A stretch of 64,000 nt of DNA from Ruegeria faecimaris (GCF_900182615.1 NZ_FXTE01000001.1:372001-436000); one strand, 5' to 3'; counted from the stretch's first letter, positions 1 to 8,181 are shown. Program-made: numbers and translations. Notes: generated from the sequence alone by a model not told the origin.

Positions 1-1
1 A

Positions 2-775
2 TTCCTGGTCCAACCAATCGAGGCAACGCTGCGCGATCTGGGCGATCCGTCTCCGACTTTGCAATATACCTCGCCACAGGAATATCTGTTTACGCTGTTC
101 CGAATTTCGATGGTGTTTGGCTTTGCGCTGGCCTTCCCGGTGATTTCCTATCAGTTGTGGCGCTTTGTGGCACCTGGTCTGTACAGGTCTGAGAAGGGCG
201 CTTTCCTGCCATTCCTGGTCGCCTCGCCGTTCATGTTCCTGCTTGGGGCATCATTTGCACAATTCGTGGTAACGCCGCTGGCCATGCAGTTCTTTTTGGG
301 CTTTGCGGATGTCAGTTCGATTTTCGCCAATCTGTTGTCGGCGACTACCGGAGATGTTCCGGAAGAGATCGTGGTTGTGCCCGAAACCACCGAGGGCGTG
401 AAGATCACGTTCTTCGGCAAGGTGAATGAATCGCTGGATATCACGCTGAAATTCATCCTTGCCTTTGGTCTGTGTTTCCAACTGCCTGTGCTGCTGACCT
501 TGATGGGTAAGGCCGGACTTGTCAGCGCCGAGGGTTTGGGCAGTGTCCGAAAATACGCCATGGTAGGTATTCTGGTGCTTGCTGCCCTTGTGACACCGCC
601 AGACGTGATCACTCAGATCATCCTGTTTGTCGTGGTCTATGGCCTCTATGAGGTGTCGATTTTCCTTGTCGCCCGAGTTGAGAGAAAGCGCGAGGCCGAG
701 CTGCGCGCAGAAGGATACTATGACGACGAAGAAGAGGCTGATGCCGATATCATCCACGAAGAAGACGGCAAATAA
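2..775 (+). CDS. tatC: Sec-independent protein translocase TatC (5' truncated by window edge)
   Basis: TatC is the polytopic inner-membrane receptor that binds twin-arginine signal peptides and builds the Tat pore with TatA/TatB. The reading frame is open from base 2, so the N-terminal cytoplasmic region and first helix lie outside the window; the TTG at 59 is an internal codon, not the start. Visible family signatures are the WRFVAPGLYRSEKG loop and the following hydrophobic helices, then a long periplasmic segment. The last ~30 residues form an acidic cytoplasmic tail rich in Glu/Asp (EEADADIIHEEDGK), typical of roseobacter TatC. A strong terminator follows 20 bases after the stop, so this is the last gene of its operon, probably tatABC. 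Family assignment is secure; only the 5' part is missing. Confidence 0.93.
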   Translation, partial: FLVQPIEATLRDLGDPSPTLQYTSPQEYLFTLFRISMVFGFALAFPVISYQLWRFVAPGLYRSEKGAFLPFLVASPFMFLLGASFAQFVVTPLAMQFFLGFADVSSIFANLLSATTGDVPEEIVVVPETTEGVKITFFGKVNESLDITLKFILAFGLCFQLPVLLTLMGKAGLVSAEGLGSVRKYAMVGILVLAALVTPPDVITQIILFVVVYGLYEVSIFLVARVERKREAELRAEGYYDDEEEADADIIHEEDGK

Positions 776-796
776 AGCTGCGATCAAGCAATGAAC

Positions 797-825
797 AGGC
801 GCGCCCAGCCCGGCGCGCCTTTTTC
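797..825 (+). terminator. Rho-independent terminator after tatC
   Basis: A 9-bp perfect G+C-rich stem, AGGCGCGCC (797-805) with GGCGCGCCT (812-820), encloses a 6-base loop and runs into a T tract (820-824). It ends the tat operon on the plus strand. An ATG at 791 lies just upstream of this stem, which is one reason for starting the next gene downstream of it. Confidence 0.85.
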
Positions 826-892
826 ATGCGCCGCTCTTGTCGCGCCGGGCGGAACATGGTTTGAGACCCTCCAAACACGACCGGAGGCCCCA

Positions 893-1735
893 ATGGATAC
901 ACAAGCCCTGAACCGTATTGCCGACGCGCTGGATCGTATGGCCCCGGCGCCTTTGGCCGCGCCCGATTTTGCCGCAGCTCCGGCTTTTGTCTGGCATGTC
1001 GAACCCGACCGCCTGGAACCGGTTAAGCAGGTCAATCGGGTCGATTTGGATCTCTTGGTGGGTATCAACCGGTCTCGCGATACACTTTTGGACAATACAC
1101 GCCGCTTTGCCGCTGGATTTAAGGCCAACAATGCACTGCTCTGGGGTGCGCGCGGTATGGGCAAATCCAGCCTTGTCAAAGCGGTCCACGGCACCCTGCA
1201 GAACGAACATCCCGATCTGAAACTGGTTGAGCTGCAGCGCGAGGATATGGGCTCGGTCGCGCGTCTGCTGAACCATCTACGCGCCGCGCCGCATCGGTTC
1301 ATCCTGTATTGTGATGACCTGTCCTTCAGCCACGATGATCAGCACTACAAATCGCTCAAGGCAGTGCTGGACGGTGGCATCGAAGGTCGCCCGGAAAATG
1401 TGGTGTTCTACGCCACCTCAAACCGCCGCCACCTGATGCCGCGGGATATGATCGAAAATGAACGTTCCAGCGCCATCAACCCGTCTGAGGCCGTAGAAGA
1501 GAAGGTCTCACTGTCGGACCGGTTCGGGCTATGGCTGGGTTTCCATCCTTGCGATCAGGACGAATACCTTGCCATGATCGACCGCTATTGTGCTTCTTAC
1601 GGCGTCTCGGTCGACGCAAACACCCTGCGCGCCGAAGCGATCGAATGGCAGGCCACACGTGGTGCGCGCTCGGGCCGTGTGGCATGGCAATTCTTCGTCG
1701 ATCTGGCCGGAAGAAACGGTGTTCACATCGCGTAA
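893..1735 (+). CDS. DUF815-family AAA ATPase
   Basis: A soluble P-loop ATPase of about 280 residues in the DUF815 family; its biological role is not established. The Walker A is GARGMGKSS and the Walker B region reads FILYCDDLSF. A conserved stretch, YATSNRRHLMPRDM, is the likely sensor region, as in AAA proteins. The frame is open from an ATG at 791, but that start would run through the tatC terminator. The ATG at 893 has a good Shine-Dalgarno (ggagg, 883-887) and gives the start MDTQALNRIADALDR, so I chose it. It stands alone between the tat terminator and a convergent SDR gene. Family is clear, function is not. Confidence 0.85.
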   Translation: MDTQALNRIADALDRMAPAPLAAPDFAAAPAFVWHVEPDRLEPVKQVNRVDLDLLVGINRSRDTLLDNTRRFAAGFKANNALLWGARGMGKSSLVKAVHGTLQNEHPDLKLVELQREDMGSVARLLNHLRAAPHRFILYCDDLSFSHDDQHYKSLKAVLDGGIEGRPENVVFYATSNRRHLMPRDMIENERSSAINPSEAVEEKVSLSDRFGLWLGFHPCDQDEYLAMIDRYCASYGVSVDANTLRAEAIEWQATRGARSGRVAWQFFVDLAGRNGVHIA

Positions 1736-1743
1736 TCCGCCGG

Positions 1744-1793
1744 CTTCATCTGGCTAAAAATACCTCCGCCGGAGGCATGGCCCAATGGGCCAT
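1744..1793. repeat. Intergenic hairpin motif (A-rich block plus two inverted repeats)
   Basis: Between the convergent DUF815 and SDR genes lies cttcatctggctaaaaat, followed by CCTCCGCCGGAGG (1763-1775, near-perfect palindrome) and ATGGCCCAATGGGCCAT (1777-1793, arms of 8 around one base). It could serve as a bidirectional terminator or transcript-end structure for both genes. The left half recurs at 18395-18414 without the hairpins. From memory, similar A-rich plus CCGCCGGAGG blocks occur in other roseobacter intergenic regions, but I cannot verify that here. Confidence 0.45.
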
Positions 1794-1795
1794 TC

Positions 1796-2440
1796 CTATA
1801 ACAGAGCCAGAATGCGCGCCGCTTCATCTGCGGTGCTGGTCAATGCCTCCCGATCCTCACCGGGATGAAACCGGGCACGCACGGCAGTTGGCATAGCAGC
1901 CGGTTCCATGATGCTTACACGCGGCCCGGTGCGCTCTGTTTCCAGCGCCCAGCTACGGGCCAGAGCCATCTGCGCCGCCTTGGTGGCACCGTAGATGCCA
2001 TAGAATTTCTCGCCCGCCTTCGGATCATCGAAAAATACCGCATGGCCGGCCTCACCCAGCAAAGGCGCAACATAGGGGATCAGGACCGACGTGGCGGTTG
2101 CGTTGGTGTTGATGGCTTTGGTCCATTCCTTGGGGTCAATGAAATGGGTCGGCGTCAGGGCCGAAGTGTGAACCGCAGTATGCAGCCACAGGTCCACCTT
2201 GCCCCAGCGATCATGGATGCCACGACACAGTGTCGCCATCGCATTCGGATCGGCAATATCCATCGGAGCCAGGGTGGCTGAACCGCCCTTTACTTTGATG
2301 CGGTCGTCCAGTTCTTCCAACCCGCCGGTGGTGCGGGCGACAGCGACGATGTGGTACTCTGGTGCCAGCGCCTCGGCCAGGGCAGCGCCCAGCCCGCGAG
2401 AGGCCCCGGTGATGAGGGCGATTTTAGTCTGATCGGTCAT
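1796..2440 (-). CDS. SDR-family oxidoreductase
   Basis: A 214-residue classical short-chain dehydrogenase/reductase. The N-terminus has the nucleotide-binding TGxxxGxG motif (ITGASRGLG, residues ~10-18). A YGATKAA segment carries the catalytic Tyr-x-x-x-Lys, here with Tyr and Lys spaced as expected. The substrate cannot be told from sequence. It is shorter than the usual ~250 residues, mainly at the C-terminus. It sits 42 bases upstream of the small PilP-like gene's stop and shares its strand, so the two may be co-transcribed. Its 3' end faces the DUF815 gene across the hairpin motif at 1763-1793. Confidence 0.85.
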   Translation of the reverse strand: MTDQTKIALITGASRGLGAALAEALAPEYHIVAVARTTGGLEELDDRIKVKGGSATLAPMDIADPNAMATLCRGIHDRWGKVDLWLHTAVHTSALTPTHFIDPKEWTKAINTNATATSVLIPYVAPLLGEAGHAVFFDDPKAGEKFYGIYGATKAAQMALARSWALETERTGPRVSIMEPAAMPTAVRARFHPGEDREALTSTADEAARILALL

Positions 2441-2482
2441 GACTGCGGTTTGAACCCAAGCGCGCAGCGCGTCAAGACAGGA

Positions 2483-2731
2483 TTAGCTGCCTGGGATCGC
2501 TATGCGCGTCGTCTGACCGCTTTGTCGCAGCATGATGCCCTCGGCATCAATGGCCACAATAGTACCTGAAGACACACGGCTGCCCAGCTTGACCTCTTTG
2601 ACCCGGCCAGAAGACATCCGCATCAGCGCGCGCATATCGGCTTTTGGCCCAAACACCCCAAGCAGGGTGATAGAGTTTTTGCTAAGCGCGCCCTGTTGCG
2701 TGGCCGCGCTTGTGACGGTTTTGTTTGACAT
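2483..2731 (-). CDS. Small standalone PilP/GspC-like domain protein
   Basis: An 82-residue protein starting MSNKTVTSAATQQGAL. The longer frame from 2803 lacks a good start context, and the 2731 ATG fits the conserved core better. The core pattern (SITLLGVFGPKADMRALMR, then SSGRVKEVKLGSRVSSGTIV, then a GIMLRQSGQTTRIAIP ending) resembles the beta-rich homology region of PilP and type II secretion GspC: a 'GV' strand, an 'RAL(M/V)R' strand, then 'vkvGdrl..g.V..I'. There is no signal peptide or transmembrane helix and no pilus or secretion gene nearby. The resemblance is my reading of the pattern, not a database hit. It may be a cut-down relative of exported PilP-domain proteins. Confidence 0.6.
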   Translation of the reverse strand: MSNKTVTSAATQQGALSKNSITLLGVFGPKADMRALMRMSSGRVKEVKLGSRVSSGTIVAIDAEGIMLRQSGQTTRIAIPGS

Positions 2732-2940
2732 AGAGTGCGGTTGCGGCACGCGGCCCCAACCCCTTTTGATGAGTGGTTGGAGGCGGACTATCAAACGCAA
2801 CAAGGGAACAAAAGGTCTGGTGAATTGTCCGTTCCGTCACTTTCAAAAGGCAATCGGTGAACCCATTGCGATTGCATTTCCTTCGCCAAAAAGTTGTGCG
2901 CGGAAACTAAGCGAATTTACACCGATGCAGGTCGGAAACC

Positions 2941-2958
2941 GCCCGGCTTGGACCGGGC
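2941..2958 (-). terminator. Possible purF transcript-end hairpin
   Basis: GCCCGG and CCGGGC (6-bp arms, 6-base loop) lie 26 bases beyond the purF stop. On the minus strand they are followed by GGTTTCC, only a weak T tract. It may be a transcript-end structure. Confidence 0.3.
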
Positions 2959-2983
2959 AGAGAGCTACCGATTCGCCGGAAAC

Positions 2984-4507
2984 TTATCCCGAAGCCAGCT
3001 TCGCCGCATTCCAGGATCCGCCGGGCACTTGCATGTCTTCACGTTTCTTACTAACGCGTGAGCTGCTTTCGAGCGTATCCAGATAGTCTTTGCTGACGCT
3101 TCCGGTGATGTATTTTCCGTCAAAACACGAACAGTCGAACGCTTCGATTTCTGGATTTCCTTCCTTGGCGGCCCAGATCAGATCGTCCAGATGCTGATAG
3201 ATCAGGGCGTCTGCACCGAGCTCTTGCCGGATTTCCTCGACCTCTTTGCCATGGGCAATCAGCTCATGTTTGGTGGGCATGTCGATGCCATAGACATTGG
3301 GGTATTTCACCGGCGGTGAGGCGCTGGCAATGTAGACCTTCTTGGCTCCAGCCTCGCGGCACATTTGCACAATCTTCTTGATCGTGTTCCCGCGGACGAT
3401 GGAATCGTCGATCAACAGAACATTGTGTCCGTCAAACTCCAGCGGAACCGCATTCAGTTTGCGGCGCACGGATTTCTGACGTTCGGCCTGACCGGGCATG
3501 ATGAACGTTCGTCCGACATAGCGGTTCTTTACCAGACCTTCGCGATAGGGAATGCCGGTGATCTTGGCCGCCTCAAGCGCGACCGGGCGGGCGCTGTCTG
3601 GGACCGGGATGATCCGATCAATCTCAAGCCCTGATTCCTGGATCTGTTTGGCCAGCGTCTGCCCCATACGCATCTGCGTTTTATAGACAGAGACGCCGTC
3701 CAACAGAGAATCCGGACGCGCCAGATAGACATATTCAAAGATACAGGGTGTCAGCTTGCCTTCGACCGCCTGGAATTCGTGCATGTTGCCGTCCAGGTCG
3801 ATCAGAATCGCTTCGCCAGGGCGTAGGTCGCGCATCTTGTTGAAGCCGTTGATGCCAAAGGCCACATCTTCCGAGGCAAACGCAAAGTCGTCGCCACCGT
3901 TTTCGGTTTCGCGGATGGCCACCGAGAGCGGGCGAATTCCGTGCGGGTCGCGGAAGGCCAGCATTCCGACACCTGCAATCAGGCAGATTACCGAATAGGC
4001 GCCCTGCACCCGTTCCATCGTCATCTTCACACCGGCAAAGATATTCCGAATGGGCTCGGCGTTGCCATTGACCTTGATTGCGTCAGCGACCTTGTCCGCC
4101 AGAACGTTCAGCAGAATTTCCGAATCTGACGTTGTGCGCAGGTGGCGGCTGTATTTTCCGGTGACTTTCTCACGCTGTGCGGCGGTGTTGGTGATATTGC
4201 CGTTATGAACCAGGTAGATGCCATACGGGGCATTCACGAAGAATGGCTGCGCCTCGGCCGCGCTGAGCGACCCGGCAGTCGGATAGCGCACATGGCCAAT
4301 GCCGACCTTTCCAAGCAGGGTATCGGCGTCCTGAGCGTTAAACACGTCCTTGACCAGCCCGTTGGCTTTCTTTTCGCGGAAGAACTCTCCGGTATAAGTG
4401 ACGATACCCGATGCATCCTGACCCCGGTGCTGCAGCATCAGAAGCCCGTCATAGATTTCCGCAAACACATCATGTGTTCTGCTTGCGATCCCCAAAATCC
4501 CACACAT
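2984..4507 (-). CDS. purF: Amidophosphoribosyltransferase
   Basis: PurF catalyses the first committed step of purine synthesis, PRPP plus glutamine to 5-phosphoribosylamine. The protein is 507 residues and starts MCGILGI, so Cys2 becomes the N-terminal nucleophile of the class II glutaminase domain once Met is removed. The glutaminase half is followed by a phosphoribosyltransferase half with the PRPP-binding LLIDDSIVRGNT segment. The C-terminal region has isolated cysteines (FDCSCFDGKY) of the kind seen in many PurF proteins. No longer propeptide precedes Cys2. In related genomes purF is commonly near cvpA and radA, which matches this locus, but here a small zinc-protein gene and a terminator sit between them. 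Confidence 0.96.
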   Translation of the reverse strand: MCGILGIASRTHDVFAEIYDGLLMLQHRGQDASGIVTYTGEFFREKKANGLVKDVFNAQDADTLLGKVGIGHVRYPTAGSLSAAEAQPFFVNAPYGIYLVHNGNITNTAAQREKVTGKYSRHLRTTSDSEILLNVLADKVADAIKVNGNAEPIRNIFAGVKMTMERVQGAYSVICLIAGVGMLAFRDPHGIRPLSVAIRETENGGDDFAFASEDVAFGINGFNKMRDLRPGEAILIDLDGNMHEFQAVEGKLTPCIFEYVYLARPDSLLDGVSVYKTQMRMGQTLAKQIQESGLEIDRIIPVPDSARPVALEAAKITGIPYREGLVKNRYVGRTFIMPGQAERQKSVRRKLNAVPLEFDGHNVLLIDDSIVRGNTIKKIVQMCREAGAKKVYIASASPPVKYPNVYGIDMPTKHELIAHGKEVEEIRQELGADALIYQHLDDLIWAAKEGNPEIEAFDCSCFDGKYITGSVSKDYLDTLESSSRVSKKREDMQVPGGSWNAAKLASG

Positions 4508-4862
4508 GTACGGGCTCCAAATTACTATGACGATTTAAGTTGTGGCGGTGTTCGGAACATCAGCATGGCGGTGTCTTTGCCTGATACTTCCCATAGATCT
4601 TGGGATGCAGACGCGCCCTGGTCGCAAGCGGCAGGCGCGAAAGAAAACAGATACAGCAAGATCGGCAGCTCCGATTCCATGTCAGTTCGGACTTCACATA
4701 AAGCCTTACGGAGGCTGTGTCATCAAAGGATCACATTTGCGATTTGACGCAGGTGGAATTTGCCACAATGGCCGAACAAAAGGTGACAGGTTTCGCAGCT
4801 TGTGCTGTCATAGAGGAAACAATCCGAAACAATAGTTTCTTCAAGCCAAGCGGATTTCAGAC
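4508..4862. other. 355-base gene-free region upstream of purF
   Basis: This is the divergent promoter region for purF (minus) and the small zinc protein (plus). I find no convincing open frame: the short frames here lack family resemblance and ribosome sites. I see no tRNA, strong hairpin or purine-riboswitch architecture. The base composition is somewhat A+T richer than the flanking genes, as expected for a promoter region. Confidence 0.5.
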
Positions 4863-5084
4863 ATGTGGCAAAACAATCAAGGTCAGAAAAAGCAAGAACC
4901 GGTAAAACGCCGGTGCCACCGATGCCGTGGAATGGGGCGCGCACCCTGTCAGATTTGCGGAGGCGCAGGTGAAGTGATCAAAAGTCGGGACATTTTTGGC
5001 AAGCCCGTCATGTCCCGTTGCGAAGGGTGCTTTGGGCTGAAAAACATCAGATGCACCGTTTGCGCCGGAGAAGGGTTTGTCTAA
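4863..5084 (+). CDS. Small CxxCxGxG (DnaJ-type) zinc-ribbon protein
   Basis: A 73-residue protein with eight cysteines in four CxxC pairs at residues 18/21, 29/32, 53/56 and 64/67. Three are followed by G-x-G or similar (CHRCRGMG, CQICGGAG, CTVCAGEG), and the third is CEGCFGLK. This is the architecture of the DnaJ central cysteine-rich domain, which binds two zinc ions, here without J-domain or substrate-binding domains. It starts at an ATG (MWQNNQGQKK) with a weak ribosome site, and the N-terminal ~15 residues are hydrophilic and basic. It is convergent to cvpA and shares a bidirectional terminator with it. A redox or chaperone-accessory role is a guess; the fold assignment is firm. Confidence 0.82.
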   Translation: MWQNNQGQKKQEPVKRRCHRCRGMGRAPCQICGGAGEVIKSRDIFGKPVMSRCEGCFGLKNIRCTVCAGEGFV

Positions 5085-5094
5085 GTCGAATTGA

Positions 5095-5120
5095 AAAAGC
5101 CCGGCTTTGACCGGGCTTTT
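5095..5120. terminator. Bidirectional Rho-independent terminator
   Basis: AAAAGCCCGG (5095-5104) pairs with CCGGGCTTTT (5111-5120) around a 6-base loop. A-tract and T-tract flank the stem on both strands, so it can end the small zinc gene on plus and cvpA on minus. Confidence 0.88.
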
Positions 5121-5123
5121 GCT

Positions 5124-5729
5124 TTATTCCGCTGCAGGTGCTTCAGGGGCGGCAGGTGCGTCGGATGGATCGGCGCTTTCACCACAGCTGGCTACCAGTT
5201 CTTCATATTGGGATGTTACCCACCCCAGCGCGGCTTCGGGGTTTTGCTCTTCGATTTTGTCGCTGAATTGTTCGAACACTTTGGCTGACCGGCTTTCGTC
5301 GACGATGGTGTAGGATTGGCCCGTCATGACTGTGTCATAGACGAAGAAGGCAATCGCCACCAAAAGGATGCCGCGCGCGATTCCAAAGAAAAACCCAAGT
5401 GCCTGATCCAAGCCGCCCAGTGCAGACCGTTGCACAAGAGATGAGAACAGTGGGGTAAATATACTAACCACGATCAGGGCAATGGCAAACACGCCAGCGA
5501 ACCCGGTGATAACCGACAATTCACAACTGTCGCGCAGGAAATCTCCGACAACGGGGATTTCTTTGACCAGTGGAACGGCCTGTGGTGCGAAAATGAATGC
5601 CAAAACTGCCGCCGCAACCCATCCCGCGATCGCGAGAATTTCCCGCAACAGGCCACGGGAATAGGCCAGCAGACCCGATATAACGATGATCAGGGCAACT
5701 ACCCCGTCAATTATTGTAAAACCTTCCAT
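5124..5729 (-). CDS. cvpA: CvpA family membrane protein
   Basis: A 201-residue inner-membrane protein with four hydrophobic segments in the first ~135 residues. It begins with the typical DGVVALIIVISGLLAYSRGLLRE motif region, where the GhhRG pattern follows the first helix. The C-terminal ~60 residues are soluble, acidic and end in an Ala/Pro-rich tail (APAAPEAPAAE). CvpA was named for colicin V production in E. coli; its direct function remains unclear, with links to envelope stress and purine operons. It lies 41 bases after radA on the same strand, so the two are probably one transcript ending at the terminator at 5095-5120. Confidence 0.9.
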   Translation of the reverse strand: MEGFTIIDGVVALIIVISGLLAYSRGLLREILAIAGWVAAAVLAFIFAPQAVPLVKEIPVVGDFLRDSCELSVITGFAGVFAIALIVVSIFTPLFSSLVQRSALGGLDQALGFFFGIARGILLVAIAFFVYDTVMTGQSYTIVDESRSAKVFEQFSDKIEEQNPEAALGWVTSQYEELVASCGESADPSDAPAAPEAPAAE

Positions 5730-5770
5730 GGCCCTCGCCCGTAATTTTTTCTGCCCCTCAAGGCGTTACC

Positions 5771-7132
5771 TTAACCTGCTCCGAAGGTTTCGCCAACAAA
5801 CCCTACCAAATCAGAGGGCCGGGTGAGTGTCAGACCTGCCACAGTACCGGTTTTCCCGCCTGCCGGAGCTATGGCGGATGTGAAACCAAGTTTTTGGGCT
5901 TCTTTCAACCTGTTTTCTGTCTGAGGGGCTGGTCTAAGTGCCCCGGACAACGAGATTTCTCCGAAAACGACGGTGTCCGTTGGCAGGGCTGTGTCCTCGC
6001 GCGCGCTGAGTAGCGCGGCAGCAACGGCAAGGTCCGCGGCTGGCTCGGTGATTTTAAGCCCGCCTGCGACGTTGAGATAGACATCAAGCCCGGCAAAGGG
6101 GATGCCGCAACGGGCTTCGAGCACGGCAAGGATCATTGCCAGCCGTCCGCTGTCCCAGCCGACGACGGTTCGGCGAGGCTGAGAGTGGGGGGATGGGGCA
6201 ACCAGCGCCTGAAGCTCGACCAGAACCGGCCGTGTCCCTTCGATACCAGCAAATACGGCCGATCCGGGGCTGGGCTTGCCGCGTTCAGATAGAAACAGGG
6301 CCGACGGGTTTGTGACTTGTGCCAGACCCTTGCCTGTCATCTCGAACACTCCAATCTCATCGGCTGGACCAAACCGGTTCTTGACCGCGCGCAGAATGCG
6401 GAACTGATGCCCGCGTTCGCCTTCGAAATAAAGAACGGTATCAACCATGTGTTCAACCACGCGGGGGCCAGCGATCTGACCATCTTTGGTGACATGGCCA
6501 ACCATGATGATTGAAACTCCGTGTCGTTTCGCAAACGTGGTCAATTCATGTGCTGCGGCGCGGACTTGTGACACTGAACCCGGTGCGCTGTCGACGTTGT
6601 CGGCCCACATGGTTTGAATTGAGTCGATGATTGCGAGACCGGGTTTCTCGGCTTCCAGCGTGGTGAGGATGTTACGCAGGTTGGTTTCGGCGGCCAGTTG
6701 CACGGGCGCATCTTCAAGCCCTAACCGGCGCGCGCGCATCCTAACCTGCGCGCTGGCTTCCTCGCCCGAGACGTAAATGGTTTTCACACCTGCACGCGAG
6801 AACCGGGCCGCGGCCTGCAGCAAAAGGGTGGATTTGCCGATGCCCGGATCCCCACCTACCAGCAAGGCCGAGGCGGGGACGAGTCCGCCTCCCAACACGC
6901 GATCCAGCTCCTCGACCCCGCAGAGCGTGCGGGGAGGGGGCGTTTCCTCGGTCGACAGGTCCGTGAGTGTGATAGACTGGCCGCGCTTACCACCGAGGGA
7001 TTTTTTGGCCGGGCCAGCCGAAAGGGGTACGTCTTGCGTGATGGAATTCCATTCACCGCAGCCGTCACAGCGCCCGGACCACCGTGAATGAGTGGCACCG
7101 CAGGCCGAGCATGAAAAAGTTGTCTTTGCCAT
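5771..7132 (-). CDS. radA: DNA repair protein RadA
   Basis: RadA (Sms) is a RecA-like ATPase that drives branch migration of recombination intermediates. From the ATG at 7132 (MAKTTFSC) the protein is 453 residues; an upstream in-frame extension to 7192 adds 20 non-conserved residues. Domains in order are an N-terminal C4 zinc finger (CSACGATHSRW then CDGCGEW), a RecA core with Walker A GGDPGIGKST, the RadA-specific KNRFG motif (AVKNRFGPADEIG), and a C-terminal Lon-protease-like domain (AGLDVYLNVAGG onward) that lacks protease activity in the family. Its stop is 41 bases before cvpA. Confidence 0.95.
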   Translation of the reverse strand: MAKTTFSCSACGATHSRWSGRCDGCGEWNSITQDVPLSAGPAKKSLGGKRGQSITLTDLSTEETPPPRTLCGVEELDRVLGGGLVPASALLVGGDPGIGKSTLLLQAAARFSRAGVKTIYVSGEEASAQVRMRARRLGLEDAPVQLAAETNLRNILTTLEAEKPGLAIIDSIQTMWADNVDSAPGSVSQVRAAAHELTTFAKRHGVSIIMVGHVTKDGQIAGPRVVEHMVDTVLYFEGERGHQFRILRAVKNRFGPADEIGVFEMTGKGLAQVTNPSALFLSERGKPSPGSAVFAGIEGTRPVLVELQALVAPSPHSQPRRTVVGWDSGRLAMILAVLEARCGIPFAGLDVYLNVAGGLKITEPAADLAVAAALLSAREDTALPTDTVVFGEISLSGALRPAPQTENRLKEAQKLGFTSAIAPAGGKTGTVAGLTLTRPSDLVGFVGETFGAG

Positions 7133-7253
7133 GGCGCCCTTGGTGCCCGAGGAATGGCGGTTCTTCAAGCCCTCGTGGGCCTTCATCTCCACCGGTAGCG
7201 CGCCATATCCTCAGGCCCGTTTGGGCCATCGTCCATGGCGGGCGCTGTCGCGC

Positions 7254-8033
7254 CTATTCGGCGGCGCGAGGTGGCGACATAGCTATGACGCTCGACGGCT
7301 TCGATGCACCGTCCTTGGGCTGCTGCAGTTGCGCCGACAATTCCGGCAACAGTTCGAAAAGTTCGTCGCGCAGGCGGGTTAGCTGAGAACGAGCGATGGA
7401 TTCCTCGATTTCAACATCATGGGTCCACTGGCGCAGCTCGTGCTGAATGGTTTGCGCCTCTTCCAGCCGTTGCTGAAACAGTTCGATCTCTTCCTGGCGT
7501 TGCTGCAGGAATGTGCGGGCACGGGCGATGCGGGTATCCCCGTAAGTTTCGGCCAGTTCTTGGCTTATCTGGCTCATTTGCGCGGCCAACTCCAGAATCT
7601 CAGGTTCGAGCGATTGCAGGTTGGGATGTTGGCGCAGGAAGGCCATCCGCTCTTTGACCGCATCAAATTCGGACGACAGGATAAATGCCCCGCTGCGGTC
7701 CTGCGCATGGGCCAGCTGATAGGCATGGGCGATGTCGTGCATGTTCAGCGCAAATTTACGGTGCGCGTTTTCCAGCGCCATCATCCGGGCATTCGCAGGA
7801 AGGTAGAAGGCCAGCATCAGGATCAGAGCGGTCAGGCCAATCTGAACATAGATCCCGGCGTCGATGATGGTACCGCCTGCCAGTCCGGCTTGCATGGAAA
7901 GCCATGGCAGCACGCCCAGGGCGGATAGCATAGTGGTTGCGACGGCCAGAAAAGCCGCGGAACAAATCAGAAAAAATGTCAGTCGTAAAAATGCGTTTTG
8001 AAACTGTAATGTTAACGTGTGGAGTGCGGTCAT
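7254..8033 (-). CDS. Membrane-anchored coiled-coil protein of unknown function
   Basis: A 259-residue protein. The ATG at 8033 has an AAGGAG ribosome site ten bases upstream, so I preferred it over the frame start at 8054. Two hydrophobic helices (about residues 16-42 and 55-80) are joined by a short loop. A long, heptad-rich Gln/Glu/Leu/Arg region follows (about residues 130-240, e.g. ARTFLQQRQEEIELFQQRLEE), predicted to form a coiled coil, probably cytoplasmic. I do not recognise a characterised family. A short palindrome (CCGATA-N2-TATCGG, 8056-8069) sits directly upstream of the ribosome site. It precedes radA on the same strand with a 121-base gap. Confidence 0.75.
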   Translation of the reverse strand: MTALHTLTLQFQNAFLRLTFFLICSAAFLAVATTMLSALGVLPWLSMQAGLAGGTIIDAGIYVQIGLTALILMLAFYLPANARMMALENAHRKFALNMHDIAHAYQLAHAQDRSGAFILSSEFDAVKERMAFLRQHPNLQSLEPEILELAAQMSQISQELAETYGDTRIARARTFLQQRQEEIELFQQRLEEAQTIQHELRQWTHDVEIEESIARSQLTRLRDELFELLPELSAQLQQPKDGASKPSSVIAMSPPRAAE

Positions 8034-8055
8034 GTTCGACGATCTCCTTCTCAAA

Positions 8056-8069
8056 CCGATACATATCGG
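8056..8069. promoter_or_regulatory. Palindrome upstream of the coiled-coil gene
   Basis: CCGATA and TATCGG arms flank CA, ending about 22 bases before the start codon of the minus-strand coiled-coil gene. Its position suits an operator or 5'-end hairpin. No known regulator can be assigned. Confidence 0.3.
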
Positions 8070-8181
8070 GCCGAAGCGGACAAAGTTTGAACATATTTTT
8101 TGATCCGCTACGGACCGATCACTACAAGAAACTGGCTGCTCGAAATATTAAGATGATACTCAGATAAGTGTTTTCAATCAA

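Noticed and set aside
151-787. Minus-strand frames opposite tatC (151-612, 251-787)
   Set aside because: No family resemblance or ribosome site, and tatC on plus explains the conservation and codon pattern.
791-892. N-terminal extension of the DUF815 ATPase from ATG 791
   Set aside because: It would translate through the tatC terminator stem; ATG 893 has a proper ribosome site and conserved start.
4723-4944. 73-residue minus-strand frame with several Cys opposite the zinc-protein gene
   Set aside because: The cysteines do not fall into a zinc pattern and there is no ribosome site; the plus-strand CxxCxGxG protein explains the region.
7214-7227. GGCCC-GTTT-GGGCC hairpin upstream of radA
   Set aside because: Short stem with no T tract on either strand; not convincing as terminator.
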